Shown one piece after another: positions 43,159 through 53,118 of a stretch of DNA of 64,000 nt (positions within the stretch are counted from its first letter, which is position 1; every line of letters begins with the position of its first letter). The stretch comes from Hyphomicrobiales bacterium (lineage in GTDB: Bacteria > Pseudomonadota > Alphaproteobacteria > Rhizobiales > Phreatobacteraceae). The notes beneath the pieces were generated by a model. That model was not told the origin of the DNA. It made no database searches and saw nothing but the letters and a program-made list of their open reading frames with translations. Location of the stretch: assembly GCA_017304475.1 (NCBI GenBank), contig JAFKKV010000013.1, forward strand, positions 62,001 through 126,000, written 5' to 3'. The translations under genes were made by a program, and so were the position numbers.

Positions 43159-46125
43159 TCAGATCGGCCCGACCACGCTGACAAAAGCCTTGCGCACCGC
43201 CTTCTGCACCTCGGCGAGATGCGCGTTGAGAGTGGCGAAATCGGGCAGTTCGCCGGCGCGCGCCAAGAGCCGCTTGAGACCCGGCGTACCCGAGGCTGGC
43301 TCGAACCGGTCGACCAGGCAGAGCCTGAGGATCTGGGTCAGCCTTTGATAGAGCCGGCAGGCCGAACGCAGCACGTCGGCATCTTCCACCTTCAGCACGC
43401 CCGCCTGCGTCGCTCGATCCAGCACACGCAGCGTATTGGTATCGAGAATTTCCGGGTGTTTGTGGGCATGCACGAGCTGCAGCGCCTGGGCGACGAACTC
43501 GATGTCGATCAGGCCGCCGCGCACATATTTCAGGTCCCAGCGGTCGCTGTCGCCTTTGTCCTCGGCAATGGCCCGGCGCATGTCGACGATATCGCCGAGC
43601 GTCGCCTTGGCCGCCCGCTTGGCGGTCAGGATCGCGTGGATCGCCGCCTCCACCTCGGCACCGAAACCCGGCGTCGCCGAGATGACCCTGGCGCGCGTCA
43701 GCGCCATGTGTTCCCAGGTCCAGGCCTCGTCCAGCTGGTAGGAACGAAAGCCGTCGAGATGGGTCGCGACCGGGCCGGAGCGGCCGGAGGGGCGCAGCCT
43801 GAGATCGACCTCGTAGAGCACGCCTTCGCTCGTCGGCACCGAGAGGGCACTGATCAGGCGTTGGGTCAGCCGGGCGAAATAGTGGCTGCCGACCAGGGGA
43901 CGCTTGCCGTCCGAGGCGTTCTCGTCGGGGTCGTGGGCATAAAGCAGGATCAGGTCGAGGTCGGATCCGGCGGTCATCTCGCGCCCACCGAGCTTGCCGA
44001 GCGCGATCACCGCGGTGCGCATGCCGGGGACCCGGCCATGGGCTTCGACGATCTGCGCCTCGACCGCCTTGTGCAGGGCGACGATCAACTGCTCGGCGAG
44101 CCGGGCGAAGGCCTGGCCCGCGGCCTCGGCCGAGACCGTGCCGGCGAGCACCCGCACGCCGATCAGGAACAATTGCTCCTGGCCGAAGATGCGGACGCGG
44201 TCGAGCACCTCCTCCGGGTGGCGGGCGAGGCTGATGACATGGTGCAGGCTCAGCGCCAGTTCGGCATCCGACGGCAGCTCACCGAAAAAGGCCGGCTCGA
44301 GCAAGGCGTCCAGCACATGGGCGCGCCGCCCCAGGAGATCGGCGAGCCGCGGCGCCGAGCCGAGGATCTGTGAGATCAGTTCGAGCAGATCCGGATGGGC
44401 GCGCAGCAGGACCAGGAGTTCGATCGGCTGGGAATGGCGGGTCAGGAGCCGGTCGAAGGCGCGCAAGCCCAGATCGGCGTCGCCGGTGCGCGACATGGCA
44501 TCGAGCAAAGCCGGCGCCAGTTCCGCCACCCTTTCGCGCGCTTCGCGGGCACGCAGGCCACCGGAACGGCCCTCCTGCCAGGCATGCACCACCGCGACGG
44601 CGCCCGCGGCATCCTGAAAGCCGAGATCGGTCAATGCCGAGAGCGTCGACGCCTTGGGTGGATCGGCGGTGAGGTCGAGCGTGCCCTTGACCTCGGACAG
44701 GGGCGGCAAGGTCTCGAACAGATGGGCATAGGCCGCCTCGACCGGCCGCAATTCGTCGATCAGCGCGTCGGCGAAGGCCGCGCGGTTCTTGAAGCCGAGA
44801 AAACGGGCGATGCGCTCGACATCCTCGGTGGCCTCGGGCAGGCTGTGGGTCTGCTCGTCGGCGACCATCTGCAGCCGGTGCTCGACCTTGCGCAGAAAGC
44901 GATAGGCGAGTTGCAGCGCCTCGCGCGTCTCGGCCTGGACCCAGCCGGCCGCCACCAATTGCTCCAGACCGCTCAGCGTGTCCTTGACCCGGAGCGCCCG
45001 GTTGCGGCCGCCCGCGATCAACTGCTGGGTCTGCACGAAGAATTCGATCTCGCGGATGCCGCCGCGGCCGAGCTTGATATTGTGGCCTTCGACCGCCAGC
45101 GCGTCGTGGCCGCGGAAGGCATGGATCTGCCGCTTCATGGCATGGACGTCGGCCACCGCCGTGTAGTCGAGATATTTGCGCCAGATGAACGGCTCGATCT
45201 CGCGCAGGAAGGCGGCGGCCGCCGCCAGGTCTCCGGCGCAGGGCCTGGCCTTGATGAAGGCCGAGCGTTCCCAGGTCTGGCCGAGCGTCTCGTAATAGTG
45301 CAGCGCCGCCGGCACCGAGATCGCGACCGCGGTGGCGCCGGGATCGGGCCGCAGGCGCAAATCGGTGCGGAAGACATAGCCCTCGGGCGTGCGCTCCTGC
45401 AGGATCTTCACCAGCCGCTGGGTCAGGCGGACATAGACCTGCTGCGGCTCCCGGCCGGCCTTGAACGGGGCTTTGTCCGGGTCGAAAAAGACGATCAGAT
45501 CGATGTCGCTGGAATAGTTGAGCTCATGGGCACCGTGCTTGCCCATGGCGAGCACGATATAGCCGGAATCGCGCTCCGGATGGTCCGGGTCCGCCGGCTT
45601 CAGCGTGCCGGCCTCGGCAAGCTCACGCATGAGATGGGCGACCGCTTCGGCAACCGCCGTATCGGCCGTGCGGGTCAGCGCCGCGGTGACCCGCTCGAGC
45701 GGCCAGGCGTCGCCGATATCGGCGAGCGCCACCAGCAGCGCCACATGGCGGCGGAACCGGCGCAGCGCCACCCCGACCGCCTCGTCGCCGGTCGCCTGCC
45801 GGCACGCGGAAACCGCGGTCGCCACCAGCGCCTCGAACTGTGCCTGCGGCGCCGTCCTCAGGCAGTCCAGCAGAATCTCCGGCTCATGGGTCGCGATGGC
45901 GGTCAGGAAGGGCGAATGCGCCAGCACGCCGGCGACCACCGCCCGCGGCTTCGCCGCCTTCAGAATCAGCTCGAGTTCGCCGGCCACCGCCCGGTCTTCG
46001 ACAGCGCCGAGAAAGCTGCTCAGCAGCTTGGCTGCGCCGACGCCCTGGGGCAGCACCGGCGCGGTCACGAACCGCTGGTGCAGGGGGCCTTCGTGGTCAG
46101 GAATTTCCATTCGCATTGGTCGCAT
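43159..46125 (-). CDS. glnE: Bifunctional glutamine-synthetase adenylyltransferase/adenylyl-removing enzyme
   Basis: A 988-residue enzyme that adenylylates and deadenylylates glutamine synthetase in response to PII and glutamine. Two nucleotidyltransferase domains are clear: the N-terminal one with MGKHGAHELNYSSDIDLIVFFD (key part shown) and the C-terminal one with LGKLGGREMTAGSDLDLILLY, each carrying the D-x-D metal motif. A linker helical region and a central regulatory region lie between. Length is slightly above E. coli GlnE (946). The ATG at 46125 overlaps the end of the upstream kinase gene by 29 bases; an ATG at 46110 is an alternative. The gene is last in a minus-strand set: degP-like, response regulator, kinase, glnE. 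Confidence 0.95.
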   Translation of the reverse strand: MRPMRMEIPDHEGPLHQRFVTAPVLPQGVGAAKLLSSFLGAVEDRAVAGELELILKAAKPRAVVAGVLAHSPFLTAIATHEPEILLDCLRTAPQAQFEALVATAVSACRQATGDEAVGVALRRFRRHVALLVALADIGDAWPLERVTAALTRTADTAVAEAVAHLMRELAEAGTLKPADPDHPERDSGYIVLAMGKHGAHELNYSSDIDLIVFFDPDKAPFKAGREPQQVYVRLTQRLVKILQERTPEGYVFRTDLRLRPDPGATAVAISVPAALHYYETLGQTWERSAFIKARPCAGDLAAAAAFLREIEPFIWRKYLDYTAVADVHAMKRQIHAFRGHDALAVEGHNIKLGRGGIREIEFFVQTQQLIAGGRNRALRVKDTLSGLEQLVAAGWVQAETREALQLAYRFLRKVEHRLQMVADEQTHSLPEATEDVERIARFLGFKNRAAFADALIDELRPVEAAYAHLFETLPPLSEVKGTLDLTADPPKASTLSALTDLGFQDAAGAVAVVHAWQEGRSGGLRAREARERVAELAPALLDAMSRTGDADLGLRAFDRLLTRHSQPIELLVLLRAHPDLLELISQILGSAPRLADLLGRRAHVLDALLEPAFFGELPSDAELALSLHHVISLARHPEEVLDRVRIFGQEQLFLIGVRVLAGTVSAEAAGQAFARLAEQLIVALHKAVEAQIVEAHGRVPGMRTAVIALGKLGGREMTAGSDLDLILLYAHDPDENASDGKRPLVGSHYFARLTQRLISALSVPTSEGVLYEVDLRLRPSGRSGPVATHLDGFRSYQLDEAWTWEHMALTRARVISATPGFGAEVEAAIHAILTAKRAAKATLGDIVDMRRAIAEDKGDSDRWDLKYVRGGLIDIEFVAQALQLVHAHKHPEILDTNTLRVLDRATQAGVLKVEDADVLRSACRLYQRLTQILRLCLVDRFEPASGTPGLKRLLARAGELPDFATLNAHLAEVQKAVRKAFVSVVGPI

Positions 46126-47572
46126 CGCCCGGCATTCGTGGCAGACGTAGCACGACCTTCAGCCCAGGTGCATTGTCGACGAGCGAAAGGTTACCGCCAT
46201 GCAGCCTCGCGACGGCCGCGGCGAGCGACAGGCCGAGCCCTGATCCGGGCCGCGAGCGGCTTGCCTCCAGCCGCACGAATCGCTCCAGCACGCGCTCGCG
46301 ATCGGCCTGTGGAATGCCCGGCCCGCTATCGGCCACCGTCAGCACCGCTTCGGATCCCTCGGCCGTCACGGCGAGCGCGATATGTCCGCCCTGCCCCTCC
46401 ACCCGGCCATATTTCAAGGCATTGTCGACGAGATTGGCGACCACCTGGCCGAGCAGTTCGCGGCTGCCATTGACCGCCACCGCCTCGGCGGTCACGCCGA
46501 GCGTCATGCCGGCCTCCTCCGCCAGGGGCTCGTAGAGCTCGCCGACCCCTTCGACGATCTCGGCGAGATCGACCGGGGCCATGCCGTCCTGCTGGTTGCC
46601 GGCCTCGGCGCGGGCGATCATCAGCAGCGCGTTGAAGGTGCGGATCAGGCCGTCCGATTCGTCGATGATGCCGGCGAGCGCCTGGCGATGCTCGTCGTCG
46701 CCCGAGGCGTTGCGCAGCGCCTCCTCGGCCCGGTTCTTCAACCGCGTCAGCGGCGTCTTCAGGTCGTGGGCGATATTGTCGGACACCTCCTTCATCCCGG
46801 CCATCAGCGCCTCGATGCGGGCGATCATGGCATTGACGCTCTCGGCCAGCCGGTCGAGTTCGTCGCGGGTGCCGGCGACCGGCAGGCGGCCGGTGAGATC
46901 GCCGGCCATGATCCGGCGCGAGGTCTCGGTCATGGCGTCGACGCGCTTCAGCACGCGGCGGGTGACGAAATAGGCGCCGATCAGGCCGAGAACCAGGGCG
47001 ACCGCCAGCGACAGGCGAAAGCCGCTGCCGAAAATGTCGAGTACCCGGTCGCGTTCCTCGAGGTCGCGCCCGACCAGCAGGCGGAAGCCGCCGGGCAGGC
47101 CGTAGACCTGGGCGAGCGCGCGGTGCGGCCGCGCGGCCGCCGTCTCCTCGGCACGCCGATAGTCGGTTTCGATCCAGCCCTGGCGGACGAGCGTCCCATC
47201 GGGCAGGTCGCCGATATTGCCGGCAACGACCTCGCCCGCGAAGGTGGTGACCATGTAGAGCGAGGCGCCCGGCCGGCGGCCGCGCTCGTCGATCACATTG
47301 ACCAGCCGGCGAATGCCGCCGATCGCATATTGCTCGGCGAGCCCCCGCACCTCGGCTTCCACCGTCTCGGTGATCTGGTCGGTGAACAGGCGCTGGGTGG
47401 CGAAACCCAGCCAGCCGATCAGGAAGCCGGCGAACAGCACGAACATCAGGAGATAGGCGGCGATGATCTTGAAGGCGGTGGTGCGCAGCAAGGTGCGCAA
47501 GCCGAAGCCGCGCCGGCCGGCATGGTCGTCCTGCGCGCCGGCGCCGGCCTCGCTCGGAACCGTCCCGGTCAC
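46097..47572 (-). CDS. Two-component sensor histidine kinase with HAMP domain
   Basis: A 491-residue kinase with two transmembrane helices (about 35-55 and 186-204) around a periplasmic sensor domain of about 130 residues, a HAMP domain (about 205-257), HisKA with DNIAHDLKTPLTRLKNR (His269) and HATPase_c with NLVDNALKYG and RPGSGLGLSLAAAV. The start GTG overlaps the stop of the response regulator (GTGA), so the pair is co-translated. Its partner and the DegP homologue upstream suggest an envelope-stress sensing system, but this is inference. Confidence 0.92.
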   Translation of the reverse strand: MTGTVPSEAGAGAQDDHAGRRGFGLRTLLRTTAFKIIAAYLLMFVLFAGFLIGWLGFATQRLFTDQITETVEAEVRGLAEQYAIGGIRRLVNVIDERGRRPGASLYMVTTFAGEVVAGNIGDLPDGTLVRQGWIETDYRRAEETAAARPHRALAQVYGLPGGFRLLVGRDLEERDRVLDIFGSGFRLSLAVALVLGLIGAYFVTRRVLKRVDAMTETSRRIMAGDLTGRLPVAGTRDELDRLAESVNAMIARIEALMAGMKEVSDNIAHDLKTPLTRLKNRAEEALRNASGDDEHRQALAGIIDESDGLIRTFNALLMIARAEAGNQQDGMAPVDLAEIVEGVGELYEPLAEEAGMTLGVTAEAVAVNGSRELLGQVVANLVDNALKYGRVEGQGGHIALAVTAEGSEAVLTVADSGPGIPQADRERVLERFVRLEASRSRPGSGLGLSLAAAVARLHGGNLSLVDNAPGLKVVLRLPRMPGDATNANGNS

Positions 47573-48249
47573 GCGCGCACCGTATAGCCCGCACCACGAA
47601 TGGTCTGGATCAGCGCCTTGCCGAAGCCCTTGTCGATCTTCGAGCGCAGCCGCGAGACATGCACGTCGATGACATTGGTCTGCGGATCGAAATGATAGTC
47701 CCAGACATGCTCGAGCAGCATGGTGCGGGTGACCACCTGGCCGGCATTCTTCATGAGATATTCGAGCAGGCGGAACTCGCGCGGCTGCAGCACGATCTCC
47801 TCGCCGGCGCGGGTGACCCGATGCGACAGGCGGTCGAGCTCGAGGTCGCCGACCCGATAGACGGTCTCGGGCGTGCCGGTCGAGCGGCGCCGCGACAGGA
47901 CCTCGACGCGGGCGAGCAGCTCGGAGAAGGAATAAGGCTTGGGCAGATAGTCGTCGCCGCCGGCGCGCAGTCCCTTGACCCGGTCGTCGACCTGACCGAG
48001 CGCCGACAGGATCAGCACCGGCGTCTCGCGGCCCGAGCGGCGCAGCTCGCCGATCAGCGTCAGTCCATCTTTCTTCGGCAACATGCGGTCGACGACCAGC
48101 ACGTCATAAGGCCCGCCCTCGGCGAGCGCGAGGCCGGTTTCCCCGTCGGCGGCGTGGTCCGCGACGTGGCCGGCCTCCTTGAACGCCTTGACCAGGTAGG
48201 ACGCCGCGTCACGGTCGTCTTCGACTATCAGAATCCGCATGTCGGACAT
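47569..48249 (-). CDS. OmpR-family response regulator
   Basis: A 226-residue regulator with a receiver domain (phosphoacceptor Asp54 in VLVVDRMLPKKDG, Lys in LPKPYSFSELLARV) and a winged-helix DNA-binding domain (about 130-225: LQPREFRLLEYLMKNAGQVVTR, then VWDYHFDPQTNVIDVHVSRLR and TIRGAGYTVRA). The ATG at 48249 (MSDMRIL) is chosen; an ATG at 48240 and one further upstream are alternatives, none with a strong ribosome site. Cognate kinase follows with a 4-base overlap. It lies downstream of the DegP-like protease. Confidence 0.92.
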   Translation of the reverse strand: MSDMRILIVEDDRDAASYLVKAFKEAGHVADHAADGETGLALAEGGPYDVLVVDRMLPKKDGLTLIGELRRSGRETPVLILSALGQVDDRVKGLRAGGDDYLPKPYSFSELLARVEVLSRRRSTGTPETVYRVGDLELDRLSHRVTRAGEEIVLQPREFRLLEYLMKNAGQVVTRTMLLEHVWDYHFDPQTNVIDVHVSRLRSKIDKGFGKALIQTIRGAGYTVRA

Positions 48250-48423
48250 GGTAGGGAGGTCTCGCGCCAATCGCCAGACGCTGAATGCGCGGCGGGTTGG
48301 TTCAGGCTGCAGGCCTGAACGGGAACGAGGCGAACGGTGGGTGATCCGTCCGCCTCGCCCGAGACCGATCCGACGCAGCGGGGGGCGACTGGGGGGTTGC
48401 CGCGCCGGATCGTTTATGGGTCG

Positions 48424-48454
48424 GCGTGGGTCCGGAAAAGGTTCGAACCCACGC
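48424..48454 (-). terminator. Hairpin between the degP-like and response regulator genes
   Basis: GCGTGGGT and ACCCACGC separated by 15 bases, about ten bases after the stop of the degP-like gene at 48465. The T-rich flank is on the plus-strand side, so it is at best a weak terminator or mRNA-processing hairpin for the minus-strand transcript. Confidence 0.4.
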
Positions 48455-48464
48455 GCATTTATTT

Positions 48465-50006
48465 TCAGCCCGCGTTGAGCGGGATGGCGATGAAACGCTG
48501 GCCGTCGCCGGAGCGCAGCCGGATCAGCGCCGAACGGCGGCCCTGGGCGCGTGCCGCGGCAAGCGCTTCGTGCACATCGCGGGTGGAAGCGACCGCCCGG
48601 CCGGCGACGTCGATGATGACGTCGCCCTCACGGACACCGCGCGCGGCAGCCGGCCCCGACGGGTCGACCTCGGTGACCACGAGGCCTTCGCCACTGCCGC
48701 CGAACTTGCCGCCGCGGCCGGCCGGCTGCAGCGTCAGGCCGAGGCGCGGAACCTGCGGTCCGCTCGACTGATCGCCACGCTGGTCGCTCGGCTGGTCGCC
48801 GCGCGCCGAGGCCTGGCGCTCGTTCGGAAGCTGGCCGAGCGTCAGGTTGACGCTGCGCTCGGCGCCGTCACGCTGCACGGTCAGCTTGACGGTGGCGCCG
48901 GGATGGGCGGTGCCGATGCGCCGGCTGAGATCCCGGGCATCCTTGACCGGCTGGCCGTCGACCGCGGTGATCACGTCGGAGGGCCGGAGTTCGGCGCGCG
49001 CCGCCGGGCTGCCGCTCTGGACGCTGGCGATCAGCGCGCCTTCCGGCCGGGCGAGCCGGAGGCTCTCGGCGATCTCCTCGGTCACCGGCTGGATCTGCAC
49101 GCCGATCCAGCCGCGCGAGACGGTGCCGGTGTCGCGCAGCGCCGCGATCACGGTCTGGGTGGTCTCCGAAGGGATGGCAAACGCAATACCGACATTGCCT
49201 CCCGACGGTGAGTAGATCGCGGTGTTGACGCCGATGACCTCGCCGGCGGCATTAAAGGTCGGGCCGCCGGAATTGCCGCGGTTCACCGCCGCGTCGATCT
49301 GCAGGAAGTCGTCATAGGGGCCGGAACCGATGTCGCGGCCACGTGCCGAGACGATGCCGGCGGTCACCGTGCCGCCGAGGCCGAAGGGATTGCCGACCGC
49401 CAGGACCCAGTCGCCGACGCGCGGTGCCTGGGCGGCGAAGCGCACGAAGGGGAAGTTCGTGCCCTCGACCTTCAGGAGCGCCAGATCGGTGCGCGGATCG
49501 GTGCCGACCACCTTGGCCTTGACCGTGCGGCCGCCATCGATGACCAGGTCGGCCTCGGTCGCGCCTTCGACCACGTGGTTGTTGGTCACGACATAGCCGT
49601 CGGCCGAGATGAAGAAGCCGGAACCCTGCGCGACGGCGCGCGGCGCGCCACGGCCCGGTCCGCCACGGCGCTCACCCTGGCCGAAACGCGGATCGCCCTG
49701 CTCGCCGAAGCGGCGCATGAAGCGCTCCATCATGCCGCGATCGCCTTCGTCCATGCCGGGAATGTCGCGGAACGACATCTGCTCGCTGGTGGCGGCGCGC
49801 GTCACCTTGACGGAAACGACGGCGGGGCGAACCCGCTCGACGACGTCGGCGAAGGACGGCAGGGCGCCGATCTGGCCAGTCTGGGCGGACTGGGCATGGG
49901 CGGGAGCGATGAAATTGGTCGGCGCGGTCTGGAACTGCAGGACACCGGCGCCAATGGCCAGAGCTGCAACGGTGCCGTAGAGCGCGGTACGCAGGCGAGG
50001 TGACAT
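48465..50006 (-). CDS. DegP/DegQ-type periplasmic serine endoprotease (Do family)
   Basis: A 513-residue HtrA-type protease and chaperone. Signal peptide about 1-38 (ending AHA). The trypsin-like domain shows the triad His144 (TNNHVV), Asp174 (TDLALLK) and Ser246 (GNSGGP), with a long Q-loop-like insertion rich in Gly/Arg/Pro (about 100-125). Two PDZ domains follow (about 285-385 and 425-510), separated by a Gln/Asp/Gly-rich low-complexity linker. The ATG at 50006 has GGAGA six bases upstream and opens the signal peptide; the frame extends to a GTG at 50033. It precedes a two-component system on the same strand, consistent with envelope-stress function. Confidence 0.95.
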   Translation of the reverse strand: MSPRLRTALYGTVAALAIGAGVLQFQTAPTNFIAPAHAQSAQTGQIGALPSFADVVERVRPAVVSVKVTRAATSEQMSFRDIPGMDEGDRGMMERFMRRFGEQGDPRFGQGERRGGPGRGAPRAVAQGSGFFISADGYVVTNNHVVEGATEADLVIDGGRTVKAKVVGTDPRTDLALLKVEGTNFPFVRFAAQAPRVGDWVLAVGNPFGLGGTVTAGIVSARGRDIGSGPYDDFLQIDAAVNRGNSGGPTFNAAGEVIGVNTAIYSPSGGNVGIAFAIPSETTQTVIAALRDTGTVSRGWIGVQIQPVTEEIAESLRLARPEGALIASVQSGSPAARAELRPSDVITAVDGQPVKDARDLSRRIGTAHPGATVKLTVQRDGAERSVNLTLGQLPNERQASARGDQPSDQRGDQSSGPQVPRLGLTLQPAGRGGKFGGSGEGLVVTEVDPSGPAAARGVREGDVIIDVAGRAVASTRDVHEALAAARAQGRRSALIRLRSGDGQRFIAIPLNAG

Positions 50007-50163
50007 GAGATATCTCCATCGAAACGGGGACACGGAAGCTCCGTGAGTGCCCCGGACAATGGTGCAGGTCAGATTACGGCGCTCTGGCCGGGAGATTACG
50101 GTTTGGTAAGGTGACGGCCGGCCTTCGCGCGACCGCCTCCGAGCCGGGATTTCGCGGCAAGCC

Positions 50164-50643
50164 CTAGGATTTCAGGACGGCGTCGAGCCTGGCTTTTTCC
50201 TCATCCGTCAGCGGCTGAACGGCCGGGGCGGCCCTGCGGCGGCGCAGGGCGAAGGCGATGTAGAGCCCGCCGGCGGCGAGGAAAGCGACCGGCGCCGCCC
50301 ACAGCGCCCAGGTATGGCGGCTCAGCCGCGGCGTCAGCAGCACGAATTCGCCATAGCGATCGACCAGGAAATCCAGCACCTGCCTGTCGCTGTCGCCGGC
50401 CTTCAGCCGCTCGCGCACGAGCAGCCTCAGGTCGCGGGCAAGCGAGGCGTCGGAATCGTCGATCGACTGGTTCTGGCAGACCATGCAGCGCAGCTCCTGG
50501 CTGAGCGTGCGGGCGCGTGCCTCGAGCGCCGGGTCGGCCAGCATCTCGTCCGGCAGCGCGGCTCGCGCAGGCCCGGTCAGGCCGGGCGCCGCCAGGGCCA
50601 GAATGAGCGCGACGACGAGGGCGCTTGCTCGCGCGCGCATCAT
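50164..50643 (-). CDS. ccmH: Cytochrome c maturation protein CcmH
   Basis: A 159-residue membrane-anchored thiol reductase of the cytochrome c maturation system, reducing apocytochrome before heme ligation. Signal peptide about 1-28, redox motif [11 protein letters not shown] (Cys53, Cys56), the conserved [12 protein letters not shown] and [12 protein letters not shown], then one transmembrane helix (about 114-134) and a short cytoplasmic tail. The start ATG overlaps the ccmF stop (ATGA); an adjacent ATG gives a one-residue-shorter alternative. It is the last gene of ccmI-ccmE-ccmF-ccmH. Confidence 0.95.
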   Translation of the reverse strand: MMRARASALVVALILALAAPGLTGPARAALPDEMLADPALEARARTLSQELRCMVCQNQSIDDSDASLARDLRLLVRERLKAGDSDRQVLDFLVDRYGEFVLLTPRLSRHTWALWAAPVAFLAAGGLYIAFALRRRRAAPAVQPLTDEEKARLDAVLKS

Positions 50644-52631
50644 TCCGCCGCCTCGATCGCGGGCGCCGCGACCCGCCGGGCCGCGGGCTTCGGCGCGCCG
50701 ACGCGCAGACGGCGGTCCGACAAGGACAGCATGCCGCCGAACACCATGAACAGCGTGCCGATCCAGATCAGCAGGACCATCGGCTTGTAGAACAGCCGAA
50801 GCGCGATCGAACCGTCCTCGCCGGGGTCGCCGGGCGAGACATAAAGCTGCGATACGCCGCGCGTCTTCAGCGCGGCTTCGGTGGTCGGCATGTTGCGCGC
50901 CGTATAGACCCGCTTGGCCGGAGCCAGGATGCCGGCGGGAACGCCGCCCTCGGACACGCGCAGGCGTGCGACCTGGTCGCGATAGTTCGGGCCTTCGCGC
51001 GGCGTCATGCCGTCGAAGGTCAGGTCAAAGCCGGCGATCGACACGGTCTGTCCCGGCCGGACCTGGACGATCAGCTCCTGGCGATAGGCGGTCTCGCCGA
51101 CAATGCCGATCAGCATGACGCCGATGCCGGCATGGGCGAAGGCCGTGCCCCAGGCCGAGCGCGGCAAGCCCTTGGCGCGTGCCCAGGATGTGGCGGCCGG
51201 CGCGCGGAACAGCTGGATCCGCTCGCCGACTTCGATCAGCGAACCGGCGATGATGTAGCAGGCCAGGCCAATGGCCACCGGCGCCAGCACCGGCCCGCCG
51301 GATGTCGCCGCGTAGGCGGCCAGCATGCCGGCGACACCCAGGCCGAAGGCCCAGGTCAGGCGCTGGGCGACGCCGTAGAGGTCGCCGCGCTTCCAGGCGA
51401 GGAAGGGGCCGAACACCATGACCACCAGGAGCGGCACCATCAGCGGCCCGAAGGTCCAGTTGAAGAAGGGCGGGCCGACCGAGATCTTGGCGCCGGTCAG
51501 CGATTCCAGCGCCAGCGGATAGAGGGTGCCGACGAAGACCACGGCGCAGGCCGCTGTGAGGAACAGGTTGTTCAGCACCAGCGCGCCTTCGCGCGACACC
51601 GGCGCGAAAATGCCGCCCTGTTTCAGCATGGGCGCCCGCCAGGCGTAGAGCGCCAGCGAGCCACCGATGAAGACCATGAGAATGGCGAGAATGAACACGC
51701 CGCGCTCGGGATCGACGGCGAAAGCATGAACCGAGGTGAGCACGCCGGACCGGACCAGGAAGGTGCCGAGCAGCGACAGCGAGAAGGTGAGGATGGCCAG
51801 CAGCACGGTCCAGACCTTCAGAGCCTCGCGCTTTTCCATGACGATCGCCGAGTGCAACAGCGCGGTGCCAGCGAGCCAGGGCATCAGCGAGGCGTTCTCG
51901 ACCGGGTCCCAGAACCACCAGCCGCCCCAGCCGAGCTCGTAATAGGCCCAGAACGAGCCCATCGAAATGCCCGCGGTCAGGAACATCCAGGCGGTCAGCG
52001 CCCAGGGCCTCACCCAGCGCGCCCAGGCGGCGTCGATCTTGCCGTCGATGAGCGCCGCCACCGCGAAGGCAAAGGACATGGAGAAGCCGACATAGCCGAC
52101 ATAGAGCAGCGGCGGATGGATCGCGAGACCCAGGTCCTGCAGCAGCGGATTGAGGTCGCGGCCCTCGAAAGGCGCCGGCGAGAGCCGCGTGAAGGGATTG
52201 GAGGTCTTCAGGATGAACAAGAGGAAGGCGACCGTGATCCAGCTCTGCACGGCCAGCACATTGGCCTTCAGGCTGATCGGCAGATTACCGCCGAAAACCG
52301 CCACCAGCGCCGAGAACAGCCCCAGGATTAGCACCCACAAGAGCATGGAACCTTCGTGGTTCCCCCAGACGCCGGAGATCTTGTAGATCAGCGGCTGGGC
52401 CGGATGGCTGTTGAGATAGACGTTCTCGACCGAGAAGTCGGAAACCAGATAGGCATAGGTCAAGGTCGCGAAGGCAAGCGCGATGAAGGCGAACTGGCCG
52501 AGCGCCACCGGCCCGGCCGTGCCCATCAGCACGGCGTCGCCCTTGCGGGCGCCAACGACCGGGACGACCGACTGGATCAGCGCCAGGGCCAGCGCCAGGA
52601 CCAGGGCATAATGGCCGATTTCCGGAGACAT
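50640..52631 (-). CDS. ccmF: Heme lyase CcmF
   Basis: A 663-residue integral membrane protein with about 15 helices that, with CcmH and CcmI, attaches heme from CcmE to apocytochrome c. The tryptophan-rich heme-handling motif [19 protein letters not shown] is clear, and the family ENGS-like N-terminus and histidine-bearing helices are present. The frame is open further upstream, but the ATG at 52631 gives [10 protein letters not shown], the canonical start, with GAGGTG upstream. It overlaps ccmH at the 3' end and lies two bases after ccmE. Confidence 0.96.
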   Translation of the reverse strand: MSPEIGHYALVLALALALIQSVVPVVGARKGDAVLMGTAGPVALGQFAFIALAFATLTYAYLVSDFSVENVYLNSHPAQPLIYKISGVWGNHEGSMLLWVLILGLFSALVAVFGGNLPISLKANVLAVQSWITVAFLLFILKTSNPFTRLSPAPFEGRDLNPLLQDLGLAIHPPLLYVGYVGFSMSFAFAVAALIDGKIDAAWARWVRPWALTAWMFLTAGISMGSFWAYYELGWGGWWFWDPVENASLMPWLAGTALLHSAIVMEKREALKVWTVLLAILTFSLSLLGTFLVRSGVLTSVHAFAVDPERGVFILAILMVFIGGSLALYAWRAPMLKQGGIFAPVSREGALVLNNLFLTAACAVVFVGTLYPLALESLTGAKISVGPPFFNWTFGPLMVPLLVVMVFGPFLAWKRGDLYGVAQRLTWAFGLGVAGMLAAYAATSGGPVLAPVAIGLACYIIAGSLIEVGERIQLFRAPAATSWARAKGLPRSAWGTAFAHAGIGVMLIGIVGETAYRQELIVQVRPGQTVSIAGFDLTFDGMTPREGPNYRDQVARLRVSEGGVPAGILAPAKRVYTARNMPTTEAALKTRGVSQLYVSPGDPGEDGSIALRLFYKPMVLLIWIGTLFMVFGGMLSLSDRRLRVGAPKPAARRVAAPAIEAAE

Positions 52632-52633
52632 GG

Positions 52634-53113
52634 TCACCTCGTCCCGGTTTGGCCCGCCGCGTTGCGGCCAGGCGCTGGATCGCCGGGTCGCCACAGACCC
52701 TGCTGACGCAGGCTGTCGGCAACCTCCTTCGGCATGTAGTTCTCGTCATGACGGGCCAGCACGCTGTCGGCCCGGAACTGCCTGCCAGGCTCGATCACCC
52801 CCTCGGTGACGACGCCCTGGCCCTCGCGGAACAGGTCCGGCAGCACGCCGGTATAAGCAACCGGCACCGAGTTGCGCCCGTCGGTGACGCTGAAGCGCAC
52901 CTGCATGTTCTCGCCGCGCCGGATCGAACCGGTCTCGACCAGGCCGCCGAGACGGATCCGCGTGCCCGGCTGGATCGCCTTCTCGACCACGTCGGTCGGC
53001 GAATTGAACAGGGTGATCGAGCCGGACAGCGCGTAGAGCACCAGGCCTGCGGCGACGCCGAGAACGCCGAGGGCGCAACCGATCAAGGTCAGGCGGCGCT
53101 GCTTGCGAGTCAT
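52634..53113 (-). CDS. ccmE: Heme chaperone CcmE
   Basis: A 159-residue periplasmic heme carrier anchored by one N-terminal helix (about 8-30). The heme-binding histidine is His122 in [11 protein letters not shown], with Tyr126 completing the motif. The OB-fold strands with [11 protein letters not shown] and RIRLGGLVE are typical. The C-terminus is short and Pro/Gly-rich. It starts five bases after the ccmI stop and ends two bases before the ccmF start. Confidence 0.96.
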   Translation of the reverse strand: MTRKQRRLTLIGCALGVLGVAAGLVLYALSGSITLFNSPTDVVEKAIQPGTRIRLGGLVETGSIRRGENMQVRFSVTDGRNSVPVAYTGVLPDLFREGQGVVTEGVIEPGRQFRADSVLARHDENYMPKEVADSLRQQGLWRPGDPAPGRNAAGQTGTR

Positions 53114-53118
53114 GCCGA